Below are positions 6,593-8,020 of a stretch of DNA of 8,020 nt, one piece after another. The notes under the pieces are model-generated. The model made no database searches and was not told the origin of the DNA. It saw only the letters and a list, made by a program, of their open reading frames with translations. Source of the stretch: an uncultured Mycoplasmatota bacterium (GTDB lineage Bacteria; Bacillota_I; Bacilli_A; RF39; UBA660). Position 1 is the stretch's first letter, and every line of letters begins with the position of its first letter. The stretch is taken from the NCBI GenBank assembly GCA_947384645.1, contig CANDHX010000053.1, positions 1-8,020 on the forward strand. Reading direction: 5' to 3'. The position numbers and the translations under genes were made by a program.

Positions 6593-8020
6593 AAGATATT
6601 TCTATTAATTTTTCTGTGAATATATCGTTGACTTGTTCTTTTATTTTTTTTGAGTCATCTTTAATCACAGGTTCTTCTATATATTCATAAATTTTTTTAT
6701 TTTTTATATTTTCTTTGTATTTTTCTTTTTCTTTATTCCATTTTAACGTCGAAATAGCGACGACTTTGAGGGCTTTTTTATTCTTTTTGAGCGTCTTTTC
6801 CACTTCGTCACATTTGATATTGAACAATTTAGCCAGCGACTCCTCTTCTGCTGTAAATATAGCATTTTTGTTAGAAGCTGCGACCGGTTTATAATCTTTA
6901 AGATTTATCGAGGTCAGTGTAGATGAACTAAAGTTTTGCCATAACTCTGTTAATTCCTTTAATAATTCCTTATTTGCTTCGACAAAACAATTATTTATTC
7001 TTATATCTATAACATTTGTTGGCTTTTTCTCTTCGTTATTAGGATTTTTTTTCTCTTTTAGTGGAGATTTTTCTTGATTTTGATTGTTTTCATCGTCTTT
7101 TCTTTTCGTTATTTTTTGGGGCTCTTTAGCTTTTATAGTTTCATTCGGTATAGTAATTGTCGCCTCCAGAAATGACAACTTTATCATTGTGAAAACGTTT
7201 TCATTAATTCTGGCATCGATGTAACATCTATTCAAAGAATTAATTAACATATCTATCATATCAAACTCATATCTTTTTTCTTTTCCGAGCTTGATATCAA
7301 TTGCTACTTTTTCTATATAATTAATCATTCTTTTTATTAATTTCTGTGCGTTCATTCCGCTACTCTCGTAGTCTTCTAGTTCTAATATGATTTTTTCGAT
7401 GTCGTTATTAGTAAGATTTTCCAACAATTTTTTAATCGAATTTGAAGATATGATGTTATATTCTTTTAATATGTCCTCTAACACTATTTTTTTATGCGAT
7501 TTTGCAGTTTGATCTAATATACTTAAAGCATCTCTTAGACAACCTTCACTAAGAGAATAAATCTCTTCTAAGGCGGGCTCTTCGTACTCTATCTTTTCTT
7601 TAGCACATATTACCTTTAAATGGTTTATCAATTCTTCTTTTTCTATCTTTTTAAAATCGTACCTTTGGCATCTCGAAAGGATTGTTATAGGTACTTTATA
7701 TATTTCTGTTGTCGCTAAAATGAATATAGCATGTGAAGGAGGTTCTTCTAAAGTTTTTAGCAAAGCATTAAACGCCCCAGGAGAAAGCATATGAACTTCA
7801 TCTATTATATATATTTTATATTTACTTTCGGCAGGAGCTAAAGTTATATTGTTTCTCAATTCTCTTATTTCATCGACACCATTATTTGAAGCAGCATCTA
7901 TTTCAATTATATCTGGAGAAATTAGAAAGTTTTGGCAATTAGTACATTTTCCACAAGCTTCCCCTAAAGAATTATCTAAACAATTTATAGCCTTAGCTAA
8001 GACTTTTGCTGTAGAAGTTT
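6591..8020 (-). CDS. dnaX: DNA polymerase III subunit tau (DnaX), 5' end outside the window
   Basis: DnaX is the ATPase of the clamp loader and, as full-length tau, also contacts the polymerase and helicase. The frame stays open to the window edge; the TTG at 7859-7857 is only an internal Leu codon. Reading from the edge, 475 residues are visible, starting TSTAKVLAKAINC, which is the end of Walker A (GKTSTAK). Then come the zinc knuckle C-x8-C-x2-C-x2-C (C13, C22, C25, C28), DAASNNGVDEIREL (41-54), Walker B with IIDEVHML (71-78), LLKTLEEPP (86-94) and sensor SRC (115-117). The collar domain spans about 200-290. A Lys/Asn/Glu-rich linker follows (about 293-335), then a lysine-rich C-terminal tau region. 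By comparison with E. coli about 50 N-terminal residues are missing, giving some 525 in all. An A8 run in the linker might be slippery. The gene is first in the visible cluster. Confidence 0.96.
   Translation of the reverse strand, partial: TSTAKVLAKAINCLDNSLGEACGKCTNCQNFLISPDIIEIDAASNNGVDEIRELRNNITLAPAESKYKIYIIDEVHMLSPGAFNALLKTLEEPPSHAIFILATTEIYKVPITILSRCQRYDFKKIEKEELINHLKVICAKEKIEYEEPALEEIYSLSEGCLRDALSILDQTAKSHKKIVLEDILKEYNIISSNSIKKLLENLTNNDIEKIILELEDYESSGMNAQKLIKRMINYIEKVAIDIKLGKEKRYEFDMIDMLINSLNRCYIDARINENVFTMIKLSFLEATITIPNETIKAKEPQKITKRKDDENNQNQEKSPLKEKKNPNNEEKKPTNVIDIRINNCFVEANKELLKELTELWQNFSSSTLTSINLKDYKPVAASNKNAIFTAEEESLAKLFNIKCDEVEKTLKKNKKALKVVAISTLKWNKEKEKYKENIKNKKIYEYIEEPVIKDDSKKIKEQVNDIFTEKLIEIS
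7039..7052 (-). other. Possible slippery site in dnaX (A8 run followed by -1 frame stop)
   Basis: On the minus strand the codons are GAG AAA AAA AAT CCT AAT, so A AAA AAT fits the X XXY YYZ heptamer in the correct frame. A -1 slip, or one extra A in the transcript, gives TCC and then TAA (7041-7039). The product would end in the linker after the collar domain, as the E. coli gamma subunit does. No strong upstream Shine-Dalgarno-like enhancer is seen, and only a weak 5-bp stem (7035-7039 with 7009-7013) lies downstream. An equal A8 run occurs in holB, so chance is a real alternative. Confidence 0.3.

Noticed and set aside
7857..7859. TTG as a possible start codon of dnaX
   Set aside because: The frame remains open to the window edge and the 53 upstream codons encode the end of Walker A, the zinc knuckle and DAASNNGVDEIRE, so the TTG is internal.
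50..8020. Mobile element, CRISPR array, defence system or other novel accessory system
   Set aside because: No terminal inverted repeats, transposase, integrase or spaced direct repeats were seen; every gene but the small bofA-like one is a clear core housekeeping gene, and the operon is continuous.

Overview
The window is AT-rich and every gene lies on the minus strand, in a tight run of nine genes: dnaX (5' end cut off by the window edge), ybaB, recR, a small bofA-like gene, holB, ricT (yaaT), a yabB/TrmN6-type methyltransferase gene, pth, and mfd (3' end lost). The dnaX-ybaB-recR-bofA cluster, together with a holB-ricT-yabB block, is typical of low-GC Bacillota. BofA and RicT point to that phylum, and the compact order would fit an anaerobic clostridial or Tissierellia-like lineage. 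That placement is inferred from gene content, not from a marker-gene search.

Layout in transcription order (right to left): 8020-6591 dnaX, clamp-loader tau subunit with the zinc knuckle, Walker B and SRC motifs visible; 6577-6281 ybaB/ebfC, nucleoid-associated protein; 6281-5679 recR, recombination mediator; 5648-5469 a 59-residue membrane protein with a BofA C-terminus, easily missed because of its size; 5459-4647 holB, clamp-loader delta prime; 4642-3866 ricT, cysteine-rich PSP1 protein; 3882-3187 SAM-dependent methyltransferase; 3185-2634 pth, peptidyl-tRNA hydrolase; 2630-50 mfd, transcription-repair coupling factor. Gaps run from small overlaps to about 30 bases, several Shine-Dalgarno sites overlap the upstream stop codon, and no terminator or convincing internal promoter is visible, so co-transcription from a promoter upstream of dnaX (outside the window) is likely. 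In function the set joins replication (two clamp-loader subunits), repair (RecR, Mfd), RNA processing and modification (RicT, methyltransferase) and translation quality control (Pth).

The first 49 bases are not genomic. Positions 16-49 match the Illumina TruSeq read-2 adapter, preceded by an apparent 8-base index (8-15) and the tail of the P7 sequence (2-7). The mfd reading frame runs into this adapter and ends in the artefactual peptide KIGRAHV; the real Mfd lacks roughly its last quarter here.

I found no mobile element, CRISPR array, RNA gene or novel system. The points most worth a second look are the adapter contamination, a possible slippery A8 site in dnaX that would give a gamma-like short form, the short BofA, and an unusual His-to-Asp change in Pth.
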